Shown: positions 18,360 through 29,049, numbered from the stretch's first letter. The stretch: 64,000 nt of DNA from Ruegeria sediminis (GCF_005938215.1 NZ_VCPD01000002.1:558001-622000), one strand, 5' to 3'. Numbers and translations are program-made. The notes: a model not told the origin generated them from the letters alone.

Positions 18360-20009
18360 ATGTCCGATCAAGCAGTCAACATCCTACTGATCGAGGATAA
18401 CCCCCTTCACGCGAAACTGATCGTGCGCCTGATCGAAGGCGAACCGCAGTTGAAATGCTCGGTCAAATCCGCCGAGAACCTTGCGGACGGGCTTGCGTTG
18501 CTGAAGGAAGGCGGCATCGATCTTGTGCTACTCGATCTGGTGCTGCCCGACAGCCAGGAACTGGACACGTTCTTTCGGGTCCACTCTGCCGCGCCGGACA
18601 TGCCGGTGGTGATCCTGACGGCAATGGACGATCTGAAGCTTGCCGCCAGCGCCGTCGAGGCCGGGGCCAGCGCCTTTCTGGTCAAGTCGACCCTGAACGC
18701 CGTCGCCCTGGGCCGGGCCATCCGCTATACGCTGGCCCGCGCGCGGGCCCGCACCGGAGAATGGGATTCCCCGATGTTCCGGCTGGCGCAGCAGCAGTTC
18801 CTGAAGGCGGCGCAGATCATGGGGCTGGACGACAACATCCGACAGCGGCTCCTGTTCCCGCAACGGACCCAGGTGGTGTCCTTCCCCTTCTTCCGCGACG
18901 ACCGCTCGCAGGTCGAGACGGTGTTCGGATACCGGGTGCAGCATGTGCTGACGATGGGTCCGACCAAGGGCGGTGTCCGGTATCACGAGGATGTCGATCT
19001 GGGCGAGGTCGCGGCGCTGGCGACCTGGATGACTTGGAAATGCGCCCTGATGAACCTGCCCTATGGCGGCGCCAAGGGCGGCGTGCGCGTCGATCCGACC
19101 ACCCTGTCCAGCAACGAACTGCAGCGGCTGACCCGCCGGTATACCGCCGAAATCATCGACATCATCGGCCCGGACAAGGACATCCCGGCGCCTGACATGG
19201 GCACCAACGAACAGGTCATGGCCTGGATGATGGACACCTACAGCCAGCAGGTCGGCTATACCGTTCCGACGGTGGTCACCGGCAAGCCGGTCGTTCTTGG
19301 CGGTTCGCTTGGGCGGCGCGAAGCGACCGGGCGCGGGCTGGTCTACATGATCGAGGCCGCCGCGCGGCATACCGGGCTGGACCTGCAGGGTGCTCCGGCG
19401 GTGGTGCAGGGCTTCGGCAATGTCGGCAGTTTCACCGCGAAATTTCTGGAAGAGGCCGGCGCCAAGATCGTTGCCGTCAGCGACGTGTCCACCGGGATAT
19501 ACAATCCCAAGGGTCTCGGGGTCCAGGCGCTGATCGACTACGTGGCCGAAAACCGGGTTCTCAAGGACTATCCCGAGGCCGATCACGTGACCAATGCCGA
19601 ACTGCTCGAGACGAAATGCGATGTCCTGGCCCTCGCCGCGCTGCAGAACCAGGTGACCGCAGCGAATGCGGACCGGATCGACTGCAAGATCCTGGCCGAG
19701 GGTGCCAACGGCCCGACTTCGCTGGAGGCGGACGAGACCTTGAACGAAAAGGGGATCATGATCGTGCCCGACGTTCTGGGAAATGCCGGCGGCGTGACAG
19801 TGTCCTATTTCGAGTGGGTGCAGGGCACTCAGAACCTGACCTGGACGCTCGACGAAATCAACGGCCGCCTCAAGCAGATCATGCTCGACGCTTTCGACCG
19901 CACCGTTCAACGCGCCGCCCGCGACGGCATAGACATGCGCACCGCCGCGCTGGTCGAGGGCGTGCAGCGGGTGACCGAGGCCAAGCTACTGCGGGGGCTG
20001 TTCCCATAA
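18360..20009 (+). CDS. Response-regulator receiver domain fused to glutamate dehydrogenase
   Basis: One uninterrupted 549-residue protein. Residues 5-125 are a complete receiver domain: acidic pair E12-D13, phospho-acceptor D59 ([10 protein letters not shown]), T87 and K109. A short helical linker leads to a full-length Glu/Leu/Phe/Val dehydrogenase at about residues 137-549. It has substrate lysines K203 ([10 protein letters not shown]) and K227 (MTWKCAL), catalytic K239 (GGAKGG), catalytic D279 ([10 protein letters not shown]) and the Rossmann motif QGFGNVGS (350-357). All catalytic residues appear intact, so it should interconvert glutamate and 2-oxoglutarate plus ammonia. The start follows GAAAGGACACC. 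The next gene is a hybrid kinase with an HPt domain, so phosphorylation of D59 probably tunes activity. Confidence 0.93.
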   Translation: MSDQAVNILLIEDNPLHAKLIVRLIEGEPQLKCSVKSAENLADGLALLKEGGIDLVLLDLVLPDSQELDTFFRVHSAAPDMPVVILTAMDDLKLAASAVEAGASAFLVKSTLNAVALGRAIRYTLARARARTGEWDSPMFRLAQQQFLKAAQIMGLDDNIRQRLLFPQRTQVVSFPFFRDDRSQVETVFGYRVQHVLTMGPTKGGVRYHEDVDLGEVAALATWMTWKCALMNLPYGGAKGGVRVDPTTLSSNELQRLTRRYTAEIIDIIGPDKDIPAPDMGTNEQVMAWMMDTYSQQVGYTVPTVVTGKPVVLGGSLGRREATGRGLVYMIEAAARHTGLDLQGAPAVVQGFGNVGSFTAKFLEEAGAKIVAVSDVSTGIYNPKGLGVQALIDYVAENRVLKDYPEADHVTNAELLETKCDVLALAALQNQVTAANADRIDCKILAEGANGPTSLEADETLNEKGIMIVPDVLGNAGGVTVSYFEWVQGTQNLTWTLDEINGRLKQIMLDAFDRTVQRAARDGIDMRTAALVEGVQRVTEAKLLRGLFP

Positions 20010-20058
20010 CACGGGAGCATCTCGCGCCAAACCGGCACGGTTCAGGGAGACTGACCCG

Positions 20059-23000
20059 ATGGCGAAAACACCAGACTCATCCGGGATCTCCGGCAACAAG
20101 CGCCCGTCGGTGGTGAACTGGATATTGGTCCGGGGCCGTATTTGGGTCATCGGCACCGTCGGATTGCTGAGCCTGGCGCTGACCCTGATCGTCTGGCAGG
20201 TCCTGTTGCGCGAAGAGCGCCAAAGGGCCGAGGCCGAATTTGACCGCGTGGCCTCGCGCCGGATCGAGGCCGTCAAGCGGCAGGTTCTGCAGGGCGCATC
20301 GATGATCAAGGCGCTGCATGGTCTTTACGAAAGTTCGCGATCGGTCGAACGCAGTGAATTCGACGTTTTCTCCAAACCGTTCCTGAACGATCTTCCGAAT
20401 GTCGAGGTCGCGCTCTTTGCGCCCAGTGTTCCGGACAACCTTGTGTCCTTCTGGGAAAACCTGGGGCGCGCCCAACTGGCCGACGATTTCAACCTGTTCG
20501 AGATCGCACCGAACGGCGAGCGTGTGCCCCAACAGGCGCGCGATCTGCATTTTCCGGTATTCTTCGTCGCATCCCGCCGCAGCTTGTCCCGAGAGGCGCT
20601 TGGCTACGACCTCGCCTCGGACCCGGTATTCTTCGAAGCGATAAAGCGGGCGCGCGACAGCGGCGCGGCGGCGGCCACGGCACAGATCACCTTGCCAGGC
20701 ATGGTTGGGGAACAGCCTCGCATCGCGATCGTCGCGCCGTATTTCGGCAGGGCCGGGCAAGTACTGCAACGCGAGCAGATCAAGGGCGTCGTCGCGATCA
20801 CCTTGCGCGTCGATGACGTGATGAGCGACGCTTTGGAATATTTTCCCGAAGATCACATCCACATCTATCTTTTCGACAGTGAAAGCGGCGAGATCTACGC
20901 GGGTCCGCAGGGCGAGGACGAGACGGAAACCGCGGAACTGCCCGATGCGACTATGGACGAACTGACTGCGGCGGCCGATCTCGACCATTCATCGCAGTTC
21001 GACATCCTCGGCCGCAATTGGACGTTTCTTGCGGTCCCGGCCAAGGATTTCCGCCCCACTCACTGGATTTCGGGCGCGTCTGTGACGCTTGCCGGCGGGC
21101 TGTCGGTGACGGCCATTCTGGTTGCGTTTCTGTCATCCCTCACCCGGCAGATCACCGAACGGACCCGCGCCGAGGCCTCGCTGAGGGAAAGCTCGGCGCT
21201 GTTGCGGTGCAACCAGGTGATCACCCGCGCCGCGAACGAGGCGGAAAGCATCGAGGACGCGTTTCGCGTGGCGCTTGACGAGGTCTGCAAGCTGATGGGA
21301 TGGCCGGTCGGGCACGTCTATCTCCACGACGAGGCAGCGGGCGAACTGGCGCCCTCTGATGTCTGGTATCTTGAGGATCCGAAGGGCTTCGAGGCTTTCC
21401 GGAAGGTGACCGAGCAGGCCCGCTTTGCCCCGGGCGTGGGCCTGCCCGGGCGCGTATTCGAAAGCGGCGAGCCGGCGTGGATACCCGACGTGCTGAGCGA
21501 CCCGAACTTCCCGCGGGCCAAGATGGCCAAGGAAATCGGCGTCAAGACCGGGGCGGGTTTTCCGGTCAAGGCGAACGGGCACGTCGTCGCGGTGCTGGAG
21601 TTTTTCTCGAGCCAGGTCGAAGTTGAAAACCCCAAGCTGCTGGAGGTCATGGCGCAGATCGGCGTGCAACTTGGGATCGTCGTGGCACGCCAACGCGCCG
21701 AGGCCGAGGTCCAGGAGGCGCGGGCGAGGGCCGAATTCACCAGAACCCAACTGGTTGACGCGATCGAATCCGTCGAAGAGGGTTTCATTCTGTACGACGC
21801 GGACGACCGGCTGGTTCTGTTCAATTCCATCTTCAGGAACAAGTTCTATCCCCGCGACGCCAGGCTCGAGCCGGGCATGACCTTTGCCGAGGTCCTGCAA
21901 GCGGCATACCAGGCCGGATTGCTGGAACTCGGGGACATGCCGGTCGAAGAATGGATGGAAAGACGGCTGGCGCTGCACCGCAATCCGGGCAAGCCTTTCG
22001 CCTTGCAACACACGACCGGCCGCTGCATCTGGATCAGCGAGCACAAGACCAGCGATGGCGGAACCGTCTGCGCCTATACGGACATCACCGAGTTGCAGGA
22101 GCACCGCAACCGGCTGGAGGAGCTTGTCGCCGAGCGCACAGCCGAACTGGAACAGCGCACCGAAGAACTGCGCCGCTCGCATGTCGAACTGGAAAAGGCG
22201 CGCGATGCCGCGTTGCAGGCGAGCGTCGCGAAAAGCGAATTCCTCGCCAACATGAGCCATGAGATCCGGACACCGCTCAACGGGGTGATCGGCATGGCGG
22301 AACTGCTCTGCGGCACCGACCTGACGCCGCAGCAGAAGGAATACGCGCAGATCATCATGCGGTCGGGCGACACGCTGCTGGATCTGATCAACGACATCCT
22401 GGACTTCTCGAAGATCGAAGCGGGCCGGCTGGAACTGGAGGAAGTGCCTTTCCGCCTGCGCGACCTGCTGGGCGATACGCTGCAGACATTGACCATGCGG
22501 GCCGGCGAAAAAGGGCTGGAACTGGCCCACCACATTCCGCCCGATGTGCCGGACCGCGTTATCGGCGACCCGACGCGCCTGCGTCAGGTCATCGTCAACC
22601 TTGTCGGCAACGCCATCAAGTTCACGGAAGAAGGCGAAGTGGTGGTCGATACCCGGCTCATCGACCGCAGCGATACGGAAATGACGCTGGAAATCGCGGT
22701 GCGCGACACTGGCATCGGCATACCCGAGGACCAGCAGCAGAAGATATTCGAGGCGTTCGGCCAGGCCGACACCTCGACGACGCGCCGTTATGGCGGTACC
22801 GGGCTGGGCCTGGCCATCTCGGCGCAACTCGCGCGCAAGATGGGCAGCGAAATGAAGCTTGAAAGCACGCCCGGCGAGGGCAGCAGCTTTTCCTTCCGCG
22901 CGAAGCTGGGTCTTGCCAGCGAAAGCGACCTGCCCCGAGCGGCGGTGCCCAGCGAGTTGCGGGGGATGCCGGTTCTGATCGCCGACGACAACGAGACCAA

Positions 23001-24234
23001 CCGAAGGATCCTCGCGGAAGTGGTCGAAAACTGGGGGATGACGCCCACCCTCGCGCAGGACGGGAAGGCCGCGCTTGCCCGCCTTGACGAGATGATCGAA
23101 AAGGCATCGATGCCGCGTCTTGCCCTTTTGGATCTGATGATGCCGGAGATGGACGGGATCGAGCTGGCGACGGAAATCCGAAAACGCACGGCGCTGGACG
23201 CCATGTCCATCCTGGTGATGTCGTCAGCTGGATATGGCGGTCTGGAAGAGCGGCAGCGGGACCTGCGCATCCGCCGGATGCTGGTCAAGCCGGTCAAGCA
23301 ATCCGATCTTCTGAACGCGGTGCTGGACGCGGTCGGCGCCGCCGCGCGCAAGGTCGCGCCTGCGGCGTCGGAGGGAGAAACCGCGGCACGATCGCTCAGG
23401 ATCCTGCTCGCCGAGGACGGGCTGGTCAATCAGAAGGTCGCCGTCGATCTGCTGACCAAGCGCGGTCACAGCGTGGACGTGGCCGAGAACGGACAGGAAG
23501 CCGTAAATGCAGCAGAAAAGGACGGCTACGACATCGTGCTGATGGACATGCACATGCCGGTGATGGACGGTGTCGAGGCCGCCAAGCAGATCCGCGCCCG
23601 GGAACAGGCCGAGGGCGGCAGGCGCCTGCCGATCGTGGCCTGCACGGCCAGCGTCACGCCCGCCGACCGGGAACGTTGCGCGGCCGCCGGAATGGACGAT
23701 TTCGTCGGCAAACCCTTCCGCGCCAACGAATTGCTGCGCATCGTCGAACAGGTAGCCGGCGACGCCGGTTCCCTGCCCGGGGAACCGGTGGAAAGCAGTG
23801 CCGCACCCTTGCATTCGGAGCAGGCGCCCGACGCGGCGGCGGCCACCGAAGCGGCAGACGATACGGGAACCGAAACCACCGAGAATGGCGCGGCGGACCC
23901 GATCGACTGGCAGGACGCGCTCGACCGGTTGGGAGACGAGGGGCTGTTGCGCGAGATGGCCGAGATGTTCCTTTCGGAGCTTCCCAAGCTTGTTTCCGCC
24001 ATCGAAACCTCTCGTGAAAAGGGTGACGCGCAGGAATTGCGCCGTGCCGCACATACACTGAAGGGGTCGGCAAACGTGATCGGCGCGGTTCCGGTGGCCG
24101 AGGCCGCCCTCAAGCTTGAAAACCTGGGGCGCGACGGCAAGCTCGAGGACGTGCCACCGGCGCAGCAGGAACTTGCGGCGGAACTGGAACGCTGCGAGGC
24201 GGCGGTGAAGAAAATCCTGTCACAGACGGTCTGA
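20059..24234 (+). CDS. Membrane hybrid histidine kinase (CHASE-like, GAF, PAS, HisKA, HATPase, REC, REC, HPt)
   Basis: A 1391-residue sensor. Transmembrane helices at about 28-50 and 335-360 enclose a periplasmic CHASE-like domain. In the cytoplasm follow a GAF domain (about 380-547), a PAS domain (about 565-680), a coiled coil, HisKA with phospho-His H734 ([12 protein letters not shown]), and an ATPase domain ([19 protein letters not shown]). Then come two receivers with D1025 ([11 protein letters not shown]) and D1163 ([11 protein letters not shown]) and a C-terminal HPt with H1332 ([10 protein letters not shown]). This is a complete internal phosphorelay that can hand phosphate from H1332 to an outside receiver. 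The only candidate in the operon is the receiver fused to glutamate dehydrogenase, 49 bases upstream. The signal is unknown; CHASE domains bind small extracellular molecules. Confidence 0.92.
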   Translation: MAKTPDSSGISGNKRPSVVNWILVRGRIWVIGTVGLLSLALTLIVWQVLLREERQRAEAEFDRVASRRIEAVKRQVLQGASMIKALHGLYESSRSVERSEFDVFSKPFLNDLPNVEVALFAPSVPDNLVSFWENLGRAQLADDFNLFEIAPNGERVPQQARDLHFPVFFVASRRSLSREALGYDLASDPVFFEAIKRARDSGAAAATAQITLPGMVGEQPRIAIVAPYFGRAGQVLQREQIKGVVAITLRVDDVMSDALEYFPEDHIHIYLFDSESGEIYAGPQGEDETETAELPDATMDELTAAADLDHSSQFDILGRNWTFLAVPAKDFRPTHWISGASVTLAGGLSVTAILVAFLSSLTRQITERTRAEASLRESSALLRCNQVITRAANEAESIEDAFRVALDEVCKLMGWPVGHVYLHDEAAGELAPSDVWYLEDPKGFEAFRKVTEQARFAPGVGLPGRVFESGEPAWIPDVLSDPNFPRAKMAKEIGVKTGAGFPVKANGHVVAVLEFFSSQVEVENPKLLEVMAQIGVQLGIVVARQRAEAEVQEARARAEFTRTQLVDAIESVEEGFILYDADDRLVLFNSIFRNKFYPRDARLEPGMTFAEVLQAAYQAGLLELGDMPVEEWMERRLALHRNPGKPFALQHTTGRCIWISEHKTSDGGTVCAYTDITELQEHRNRLEELVAERTAELEQRTEELRRSHVELEKARDAALQASVAKSEFLANMSHEIRTPLNGVIGMAELLCGTDLTPQQKEYAQIIMRSGDTLLDLINDILDFSKIEAGRLELEEVPFRLRDLLGDTLQTLTMRAGEKGLELAHHIPPDVPDRVIGDPTRLRQVIVNLVGNAIKFTEEGEVVVDTRLIDRSDTEMTLEIAVRDTGIGIPEDQQQKIFEAFGQADTSTTRRYGGTGLGLAISAQLARKMGSEMKLESTPGEGSSFSFRAKLGLASESDLPRAAVPSELRGMPVLIADDNETNRRILAEVVENWGMTPTLAQDGKAALARLDEMIEKASMPRLALLDLMMPEMDGIELATEIRKRTALDAMSILVMSSAGYGGLEERQRDLRIRRMLVKPVKQSDLLNAVLDAVGAAARKVAPAASEGETAARSLRILLAEDGLVNQKVAVDLLTKRGHSVDVAENGQEAVNAAEKDGYDIVLMDMHMPVMDGVEAAKQIRAREQAEGGRRLPIVACTASVTPADRERCAAAGMDDFVGKPFRANELLRIVEQVAGDAGSLPGEPVESSAAPLHSEQAPDAAAATEAADDTGTETTENGAADPIDWQDALDRLGDEGLLREMAEMFLSELPKLVSAIETSREKGDAQELRRAAHTLKGSANVIGAVPVAEAALKLENLGRDGKLEDVPPAQQELAAELERCEAAVKKILSQTV

Positions 24235-24245
24235 CCAAGCCCCGA

Positions 24246-24716
24246 TCAGACCCTGCCCCGGCGGGTGGACAGCAGCAGGTTCGTCTCGGACCGCGTCACC
24301 CCGTCCATGCGCCGGATCGTGAACAGCACCTCATCCAGTTCCTCCAGCGTCTGGGTTCCGATTTCCGCGATGAGATCCCATGACCCATTGGTCGAATGCA
24401 CCGCCCGCACCTGCCGCATTGCCGAGATCCTCGACATGATGCGCTCGGTGCCGCGCCCCTCGATCCCGAGCATCATCAACCCGCGCACCGGGCTTTGCGC
24501 CACATCCTGACGCGTGGTCACGGTAAACCCCACGATTTCGCCGGATTGCTTGAGCTTTTGCAGCCGGGTCCGAATCGTGGTGCGGGTCACGCCCAACTGT
24601 TCCGCCAGTTCCGAAAGGGACGCCCGGGCGTCGCGATGCAGTGCGCTGAGAAGTCGATTATCCAGTTCGTCCATGCGGGAAATCCGTTCCGACAATATTG
24701 GTTCCATTTTGAGCAT
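24246..24716 (-). CDS. Lrp/AsnC-family transcriptional regulator
   Basis: A 156-residue regulator with an N-terminal HTH (LDNRLLSALHRDARASLSELAEQLGVTRTTIRTRLQKL) shown in shortened form here as ELAEQLGVTRTTIRTRL, and a RAM/AsnC ligand domain at about residues 75-150 (VRAVHSTNGSWDLIAEIG). Divergent from arginase and ornithine cyclodeaminase, so it most likely senses arginine, ornithine or a related amino acid and controls them. Start choice: the ATG at 24716 follows GGAAGAGATC at good spacing; a later ATG at 24674 (MDELDN) would give a more typical N-terminus but lacks a clear ribosome site. Its end lies 11 bases from the hybrid kinase stop. Confidence 0.85.
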   Translation of the reverse strand: MLKMEPILSERISRMDELDNRLLSALHRDARASLSELAEQLGVTRTTIRTRLQKLKQSGEIVGFTVTTRQDVAQSPVRGLMMLGIEGRGTERIMSRISAMRQVRAVHSTNGSWDLIAEIGTQTLEELDEVLFTIRRMDGVTRSETNLLLSTRRGRV

Positions 24717-24760
24717 TTTGATCTCTTCCGGCAAGTGCGAAGCGTCAGCAAAATGGCATC

Positions 24761-25681
24761 ATGAAACAACGTGATCTTCTTCTTGTCGGCGCCCCGATGG
24801 ATGCGGGCAAACGGCGTCAGGGTTGCCGGATGGGCCCGGATGCCTATCGCGTGGCCGGAATCGAGCAGGCGCTGTCGGACCTCGGGCACGCGGTGATCGA
24901 CCTGGGCGACGTGGCCCCCGACCCCATCGACATGCCCGAGCACGAGCATCTGTTCTCGCTGCCGGCGTGCATCGGATGGACCCGGGCTCTGGCCCGCGCG
25001 GCGCAGGACGCCGCCGTGCGCGGTGTACCGATCTTCATGGGGGGCGATCATGCGCTTTCGATGGGTACGGTCGCGGGCATGGCGGCCCATGCCGATGCCG
25101 AGCGCCGCCCGCTTTTCGTGCTGTGGCTGGACGCGCACAGCGATTTCCACACGCCGCAGAGCACCGGCAGCGGCAACCTGCACGGCACGCCCGTCGCCTA
25201 TTTCACCGGTCAGGCCGGGTTCGAGGCCTTCCCGCCCCTGCCCGCGCCGGTGCCGACGGACCGCGTCGGCATGATCGGGTTGCGCTCGGTCGATCCCGCC
25301 GAACGCGCGGCGTTGGAAAAGGACAACGCGATGCTGGCGGACATGCGCAGCATCGACGAACACGGCATCAAGGCCCCGCTGATGGCGTTTCTGGACAGGG
25401 TGCGCGCGGCCGACGGCCTGCTGCATGTCTCGCTGGACGTGGATTTCCTGGAGCCCGCCATCGCGCCCGCGGTCGGCACGACGGTTCCGGGCGGCGCCAC
25501 CGAGCGCGAGGCGCATCTGGTGATGGAACTGCTGCACGAAAGCGGGCTTGTCTCTTCGCTGGACCTTGTTGAACTGAACCCGTTTCTCGACGAACGCGGG
25601 CGCACCGCGAAACTGATGGTCGATCTGGCCGCCTCGCTGATGGGCCGCCGCATCTTCGACCGCCCAACCCGGAGCTTCTAA
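24761..25681 (+). CDS. rocF: Arginase
   Basis: A 306-residue ureohydrolase that splits arginine to ornithine and urea. The binuclear manganese ligands are in GGDHALS, LDAHSDFHT and SLDVDFLEP, and the length is normal for bacterial arginase. An agmatinase-like relative cannot be fully excluded. The ornithine cyclodeaminase gene starts at the next base after the stop region, which supports arginine to ornithine to proline flow. Divergent from the Lrp-type regulator. Confidence 0.92.
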   Translation: MKQRDLLLVGAPMDAGKRRQGCRMGPDAYRVAGIEQALSDLGHAVIDLGDVAPDPIDMPEHEHLFSLPACIGWTRALARAAQDAAVRGVPIFMGGDHALSMGTVAGMAAHADAERRPLFVLWLDAHSDFHTPQSTGSGNLHGTPVAYFTGQAGFEAFPPLPAPVPTDRVGMIGLRSVDPAERAALEKDNAMLADMRSIDEHGIKAPLMAFLDRVRAADGLLHVSLDVDFLEPAIAPAVGTTVPGGATEREAHLVMELLHESGLVSSLDLVELNPFLDERGRTAKLMVDLAASLMGRRIFDRPTRSF

Positions 25682-26725
25682 ATGACCCAACCTTCCGACA
25701 AGGCACTGGTTCCCTTCGTTTCGGTCGACAACATGATGCGGCTGATCCACCACATCGGCATCGAGAAGATGATCACCGGCCTGGCCGCCGAGATCGAGGC
25801 GGATTTCAGGCGCTGGGAAAGCTTCGACAAGACCCCGCGCGTCGCGGCGCATTCGCCGCATGGGGTGATCGAACTCATGCCCACATCGGATGGCGAGGCC
25901 TATGGGTTCAAATACGTCAACGGCCACCCCAAGAACACGTCCGAAGGGCTGCAGACCGTGACCGCATTCGGCCTGCTGGCGGATGTCTACACCGGCTATC
26001 CGACCCTTCTGACCGAGATGACGATGCTGACCGCGATGCGAACAGCGGCGACGTCGGCGCTGGTCGGCAAATACCTGGCCCCGAAGAACGCCACCACCAT
26101 GGCGATGATCGGGAACGGCGCCCAGTCCGAGTTCCAATGCCTCGCCTTCAAGGCACTTTGCGGCATCGACACGGTACGGCTGTTTGACGTCGACCCGGGG
26201 GCAACGGCGAAATGCGCCGCCAACCTCGCCGGCAAGGGTTTGACCGTCGTGTCCTGCGGATCAGCCGAAGAGGCCATCGAAGGCGCGCAGATCATCACCA
26301 CCTGCACCGCCGACAAGAAATACGCCACGATCCTGACGGACAACATGGTCGGCCCCGGCGTTCACATCAACGCCATCGGCGGCGATTGCCCCGGCAAGAC
26401 CGAATTGCACCGCGACATCCTGCTGCGGTCGCAGATCTTCGTGGAATACCCCGAACAGACCCGGATCGAGGGCGAGATCCAGGCGCTGGACCCCGATCAT
26501 CCCGTGACCGAGATCTGGCAGGTGATCACGGGCCAGGCCGAGGGGAGAAGGAACGCAAACCAGATCACGCTGTTCGACAGCGTGGGCTTCGCGATCGAGG
26601 ATTTCTCGGCCCTGCGTTACATCAAGAAGGCAATCCGGGGCACGGTCTTTTTCGAACCGCTCGACATGCTGGCCGACCCGGACGATCCGCGAGACCTGTT
26701 CGGCATGCTCATGCGCGCGGTGTGA
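25682..26725 (+). CDS. Ornithine cyclodeaminase
   Basis: A 347-residue NAD-dependent enzyme that converts ornithine to proline and ammonia. The family marks are visible: KYLAPKNATTMAMIGNGAQS with the Rossmann GNGAQS (about residues 141-146), the substrate region TEMTMLTAMRTAATSA, and the catalytic-Asp region INAIGGDCPGKTELH. It begins directly after the arginase stop codon, so both are translated from one message. The product proline and ammonia feed glutamate metabolism, the business of the nearby dehydrogenase. Confidence 0.92.
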   Translation: MTQPSDKALVPFVSVDNMMRLIHHIGIEKMITGLAAEIEADFRRWESFDKTPRVAAHSPHGVIELMPTSDGEAYGFKYVNGHPKNTSEGLQTVTAFGLLADVYTGYPTLLTEMTMLTAMRTAATSALVGKYLAPKNATTMAMIGNGAQSEFQCLAFKALCGIDTVRLFDVDPGATAKCAANLAGKGLTVVSCGSAEEAIEGAQIITTCTADKKYATILTDNMVGPGVHINAIGGDCPGKTELHRDILLRSQIFVEYPEQTRIEGEIQALDPDHPVTEIWQVITGQAEGRRNANQITLFDSVGFAIEDFSALRYIKKAIRGTVFFEPLDMLADPDDPRDLFGMLMRAV

Positions 26726-26853
26726 AATGCGCCACGTTTCTGCGGCGAATACCCCCCAGGGGGCGGGCCAGATGAAGAAACGGATCCTTAACCTGCTTCA
26801 CCGTACACGAACGGGCAGTACAGGCGGGGGCGCCGATGACTGCGCCAGGTGAA

Positions 26854-26877
26854 GCTCCCCGGTTGGCGCCGGGGAGC
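26854..26877. terminator. Hairpin between convergent ornithine cyclodeaminase and TRAP genes
   Basis: A 9-bp perfect stem (GCTCCCCGG) with a 6-base loop. There is no T tract on either side, so it may end transcription weakly or only protect the 3' ends. The remaining 26726-26984 gap shows no gene I can support. Confidence 0.4.
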
Positions 26878-26984
26878 GGCTCGCTTGTTCATCTGGCGGC
26901 AAATTCCCCGGAGCGCAAGGCGGAGCCTCGCATGAAATCATGCCAACGGACTCCGCCGCCGCTCCGGGCGAATGTCCCAAGGAC

Positions 26985-28385
26985 CTATCCGGCGAGCGAC
27001 GGCAGGAACAGCACGATACTTGGAAACGCCACCAGCAGGCCGATCGTCACCGCGTCGGCCACGAAGAACGGCGCGACTCCGCGGAACACGTCCTGAACGC
27101 TCAGGTCGGGGCGCACGCCCGCGACGACGAAGCAGTTCAGGCCGATCGGCGGCGTGATCAGGCAGAACTCGGCCATCTTCACCACCAGAATGCCGAACCA
27201 GATGGCGCACATCGGCCCCGACATGCCGAAAGTGCTGTCAGCGGCGCTGACCGCCTCGCCTCCGTTCAGTGCCATGACAGCCGGGTAGACTACCGGCAGG
27301 GTCAGAAGCAGCATTCCGATGGCATCCATGAACATGCCAAGCACCGCATAGGCCAGCAGGATGCAGATCAGGATCAGCATCGGTGACATGGCCAGCCCGG
27401 TGATCCATTCCGCGAAGGCCCCCGGCAGATCGGCAAAGCCGAGGAAGCGCACGTAGATCAGAACGCCCCAGATGATCGTAAAGATCATCACGGTCAGCTT
27501 GGCGGTTTCCAGCAGCGCCGACTTCAACTCCGCCCAGCGCATTCCGTGATAGACCGCCATGCAGAAGACGATGAACGCGCCGATCGCACCGCCCTCGGTG
27601 GGCGTACCCCAGGCGTCGCCAAAGGGGTTGTAGACGAAGAAGATGATGATCACGACCACCGCGACGATGGGCAACGCGGGCGGCAGCGCGGCAAAGCGCT
27701 GGCCCCAGGTAAAGCCGCGGACGGGCGGGCCGATGTTCTTCCACAGAAGAGCGATGCCGACGATCAGCACGGTGTAGACCACCGCCGAGAAGGCGCCGGG
27801 AATGAAGCCCGCCAGCAGCAGCTTGCCCACGTCCTGCTCGACGATGATCGCGTAGATCACCAGAATGGCAGAAGGCGGGATCAGCGAGGCCAGCGTCCCC
27901 GCGGCCGCCACCACGCCCGCGGCGAACCGCTTGTCATAGCCAATCTCCTGCATCTCTGGGATGGCTATGCGGGCGAAGACCGCCGAAGTTGCCACCGACG
28001 CGCCCGACACCGCCGCGAACCCGGCGGTGGCGAAGACGGTCGATACCGCAAGTCCGCCCGGCACCCAGGCGAACCAGCGTTTTGCGGCCTCGAACAGCGC
28101 CCGCGTCAGGCCGGCGTGATAGGCCAGATAACCGATCAGGATGAAGGTGGGGATCAGGCTCAGCGCCTGGCTCGCCACCTTGGAATGCGGCACCTGTCCG
28201 GCGGTCTTGGCCGCCACGGTAAGCGCCCAGAAGAACTGGTCCGGGTCGTAACCCTTCTTGGCCCAGAAAATCCAGACCAGCCCGACCAGACCCGCCATCG
28301 CGGCGGCAAAGGCCACGCGCATGCCCAGAATGATGACGACCAGCATGCCGAGCGAGACGGCGATCCCAATATCGACCGGTTCCAT
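26985..28385 (-). CDS. dctM: TRAP transporter large permease (DctM)
   Basis: A 466-residue inner-membrane protein with about twelve transmembrane helices, the ion-coupled transport subunit of a tripartite ATP-independent periplasmic transporter. The DctM blocks are GFAAVSGASVATSAVFARIAIP, here seen in part as SGASVATSAVFARIA, and PPSAILVIYAIIVEQDVGKL. Its start overlaps the small permease stop (TGATG), as usual for TRAP operons. Last gene of the dctP-dctQ-dctM operon. The substrate is set by the binding protein and is probably an organic acid. Confidence 0.92.
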   Translation of the reverse strand: MEPVDIGIAVSLGMLVVIILGMRVAFAAAMAGLVGLVWIFWAKKGYDPDQFFWALTVAAKTAGQVPHSKVASQALSLIPTFILIGYLAYHAGLTRALFEAAKRWFAWVPGGLAVSTVFATAGFAAVSGASVATSAVFARIAIPEMQEIGYDKRFAAGVVAAAGTLASLIPPSAILVIYAIIVEQDVGKLLLAGFIPGAFSAVVYTVLIVGIALLWKNIGPPVRGFTWGQRFAALPPALPIVAVVVIIIFFVYNPFGDAWGTPTEGGAIGAFIVFCMAVYHGMRWAELKSALLETAKLTVMIFTIIWGVLIYVRFLGFADLPGAFAEWITGLAMSPMLILICILLAYAVLGMFMDAIGMLLLTLPVVYPAVMALNGGEAVSAADSTFGMSGPMCAIWFGILVVKMAEFCLITPPIGLNCFVVAGVRPDLSVQDVFRGVAPFFVADAVTIGLLVAFPSIVLFLPSLAG

Positions 28386-29020
28386 CAGTCTTCCCTTTCG
28401 CCGCTGACGGCTTCCGCTTCGCGCGCCGCTATGGTTGCCGCATCCTCGATCAACGGAACCGCCACCGGCGCATTCGTGCCCTGAACGATCGCCCTGCCAT
28501 AGGCCCAGAGTTGCAGCACCAGTCGCAGGCCCATCACCGAAAACGCCAGCGGCACCACCAGTTTCGCCGGCCAGATGGGCAGGCGGATGTCAATGGTGCT
28601 GTCGCGGCTGAAAAGCGGCGCGGCCCAGTCGAAACTGCGCGCGAAATGGGCCCATGAGCCCCAGATCAGCAGCACCACCAGAAGCAGGATGAGCAGGGTC
28701 GAGAAGAACTCCACGATCCACAGCGCCCGTCCCTTCAGCGCGCCGACCAGGATGTCCATCCGGATATGGCCGCCATCCCTCTGGGCGTAGGAGATTCCGG
28801 CGATGGCGATGAACGGCATGGCGACCTCGATCCAGTCGACATAGCCGCGCACGGGCTCGTTCATCAGGTTGCGCCCGCCGACGGAGTAGACCGCCAGCAG
28901 CATCAGGCCAAAGACAAAAAGACCGCTGACCAGCCCAAGCGCTTGCTCAAGCCGGTAAAGTGCGCGGTCCGCCCGACTGAGCAACGTGTCGTCGCTCAGC
29001 ACCGAGGCTCGCATCGCCAT
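28385..29020 (-). CDS. dctQ: TRAP transporter small permease (DctQ)
   Basis: A 211-residue membrane protein with four transmembrane helices and the DctQ features NLMNEPVRGYVDWIEVAMPF and GGHIRMDILVGALKGR. It bridges the binding protein and the large permease. The C-terminal tail of about 30 residues is hydrophilic and acidic. It lies 74 bases after dctP, with a strong RNA hairpin between. Confidence 0.9.
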   Translation of the reverse strand: MAMRASVLSDDTLLSRADRALYRLEQALGLVSGLFVFGLMLLAVYSVGGRNLMNEPVRGYVDWIEVAMPFIAIAGISYAQRDGGHIRMDILVGALKGRALWIVEFFSTLLILLLVVLLIWGSWAHFARSFDWAAPLFSRDSTIDIRLPIWPAKLVVPLAFSVMGLRLVLQLWAYGRAIVQGTNAPVAVPLIEDAATIAAREAEAVSGERED

Positions 29021-29049
29021 GAGAGTTCTCCTGCAGAGAAAATGAAAGT

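Noticed and set aside
18528..19910. Open frame of 460 codons antisense to the receiver-dehydrogenase fusion
   Set aside because: Shadow frame; the sense strand has complete catalytic motifs.
18360..20009. The receiver-dehydrogenase fusion as a frameshift or assembly artefact
   Set aside because: A single uninterrupted frame, a natural helical linker, all receiver and enzyme key residues present, and a matching kinase next door.
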